Shown piece after piece: positions 63,593 through 64,000 of a stretch of 64,000 bases of DNA (within the stretch, counting starts at the first letter, position 1; every line of letters begins with the position of its first letter). The stretch is from assembly GCF_900129235.1 (NCBI RefSeq), contig NZ_FQUV01000001.1, positions 434,001 through 498,000 on the forward strand, written 5' to 3'. The position numbers and the translations under genes were made by a program. Source of the stretch: Litoreibacter ascidiaceicola (GTDB lineage: Bacteria > Pseudomonadota > Alphaproteobacteria > Rhodobacterales > Rhodobacteraceae). The notes beneath the pieces are model-generated. The model saw nothing but the letters and a program-made list of their open reading frames with translations, searched no databases and was not told the DNA's origin.

Positions 63593-64000
63593 TATTCGGC
63601 CCCCCCGATGCTCGGGCCGCCGATGGCGAACCATGTGATAATCAGAACCACGCCGATGACCATGGCGAAGGCGTAGTGGAACATGAAGCCCGATTGCGCA
63701 CGGCCTGCAAGGCGGGTCAGGAACGGCACCGCGCCCATGGCGACCCCGTTGATCGAGCCGTCAATGACCTTGCCATCGCCGCGCGTCCACAAGAAGTTGC
63801 CAAACCACTTGGCTGGACGGATGAAGATCACGTCATAGAGTTCGTCGAAATACCACTTGTTCAGCAGGAACTGGTAAAGATGCGGCTGGTTTGCCGCCAG
63901 ACGACCCGGCAGGCTCGGGCTCTTTATGTAGAACAGCCAGGACGTGAAGAAGCCGATCAGCATCGCGATGAAGGGCGAGACCTTGACCCATGCAGGCGCA
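63592..64000 (-). CDS. nuoL: NADH-quinone oxidoreductase subunit L, C-terminal part (runs off the window)
   Basis: The last 135 codons. The frame is open to the window end, and the sequence before the internal ATG at 63963 continues as [12 protein letters not shown]. Typical NuoL end: [30 protein letters not shown], and a final membrane helix ([15 protein letters not shown]). This long amphipathic and helical tail links the pumping subunits. It shares one base with nuoM (TAATG). Confidence 0.94.
   Translation of the reverse strand, partial: APAWVKVSPFIAMLIGFFTSWLFYIKSPSLPGRLAANQPHLYQFLLNKWYFDELYDVIFIRPAKWFGNFLWTRGDGKVIDGSINGVAMGAVPFLTRLAGRAQSGFMFHYAFAMVIGVVLIITWFAIGGPSIGGAE

Noticed and set aside
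1-64000. tRNA, rRNA, CRISPR arrays and insertion sequences
   Set aside because: No cloverleaf-like sequence, rRNA motif, regular direct repeat array or transposase was recognised on reading both strands; a dedicated RNA-gene scan was not possible.

Overview
The window is a 64 kb piece of an alphaproteobacterial chromosome, almost certainly from the family Rhodobacteraceae (Roseobacter group). The evidence is the protein sequences and the gene neighbourhoods: yajC-secD-secF followed by TauE and an Mth938-like gene, surE-pcm-nlpD, tatA-tatB-tatC followed by a DUF815 ATPase, nuoL-nuoM-nuoN-birA-coaX-rnj, two Hint_2-type proteins, and an isolated fliG-like gene. The genus cannot be told from the sequence alone. 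No rRNA, tRNA, CRISPR array, insertion sequence or prophage was recognised.

Layout. 1-4.2 kb: start of thyX (minus strand), then a plus-strand operon of a TbpB-like surface lipoprotein, its Slam-type outer-membrane translocator, a DUF817 membrane protein and a glyoxalase I. 4.2-15.0 kb: mostly housekeeping genes: a flavodoxin-domain protein; the minus-strand yajC-secD-secF-tauE-mth938 operon; serS; a TspO-like protein; surE-pcm-nlpD; a Hint-domain protein.

15.0-24.6 kb is the accessory region. On the plus strand it carries a 1570-residue protein with three tandem repeats of about 78 residues, PKD-like domains and a cysteine-rich linker, followed by a small lipoprotein. Convergent to these, on the minus strand, is a tight three-gene operon: a DUF4123 adaptor-like gene, a protein with an apparent His/Cys dyad of clan-CD (caspase/DUF4347-like) type, and a small membrane-anchored protein. 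This has the layout of a type VI secretion adaptor-effector-immunity module. The island and the next intergenic spaces hold divergent copies of one non-coding repeat.

24.6-35.7 kb: a LysR regulator divergent from a three-gene oxidoreductase operon (LLM flavin enzyme, SDR, MDR); DUF815 ATPase with tatABC; a WYL regulator behind two perfect palindromes; DUF6314; a frameshifted secreted-protein gene; purB; a small secreted peptide; the fliG-like gene. 35.7-46.4 kb: a VOC gene fragment, lon, two small membrane proteins, tgt, a retropepsin-like/RimK fusion coupled to a lysozyme-like gene, sufT-sufA, tfoX-like, tpiA and a cytochrome P450. 46.4-53.8 kb: an orphan ABC ATPase, an SSS symporter, an atypical SDR, a second Hint protein in which the usual Cys is Ser, a SnoaL-like protein, prfC and osmC. 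53.9-64 kb: an acyltransferase, a DEAD-box helicase facing RNase J across a shared terminator, coaX, birA, nuoN, nuoM and the 3' end of nuoL.

Starts were often moved inward from the longest open frame to a start with a Shine-Dalgarno sequence or signal peptide. Function calls rest on motif recognition by eye, without database searches.
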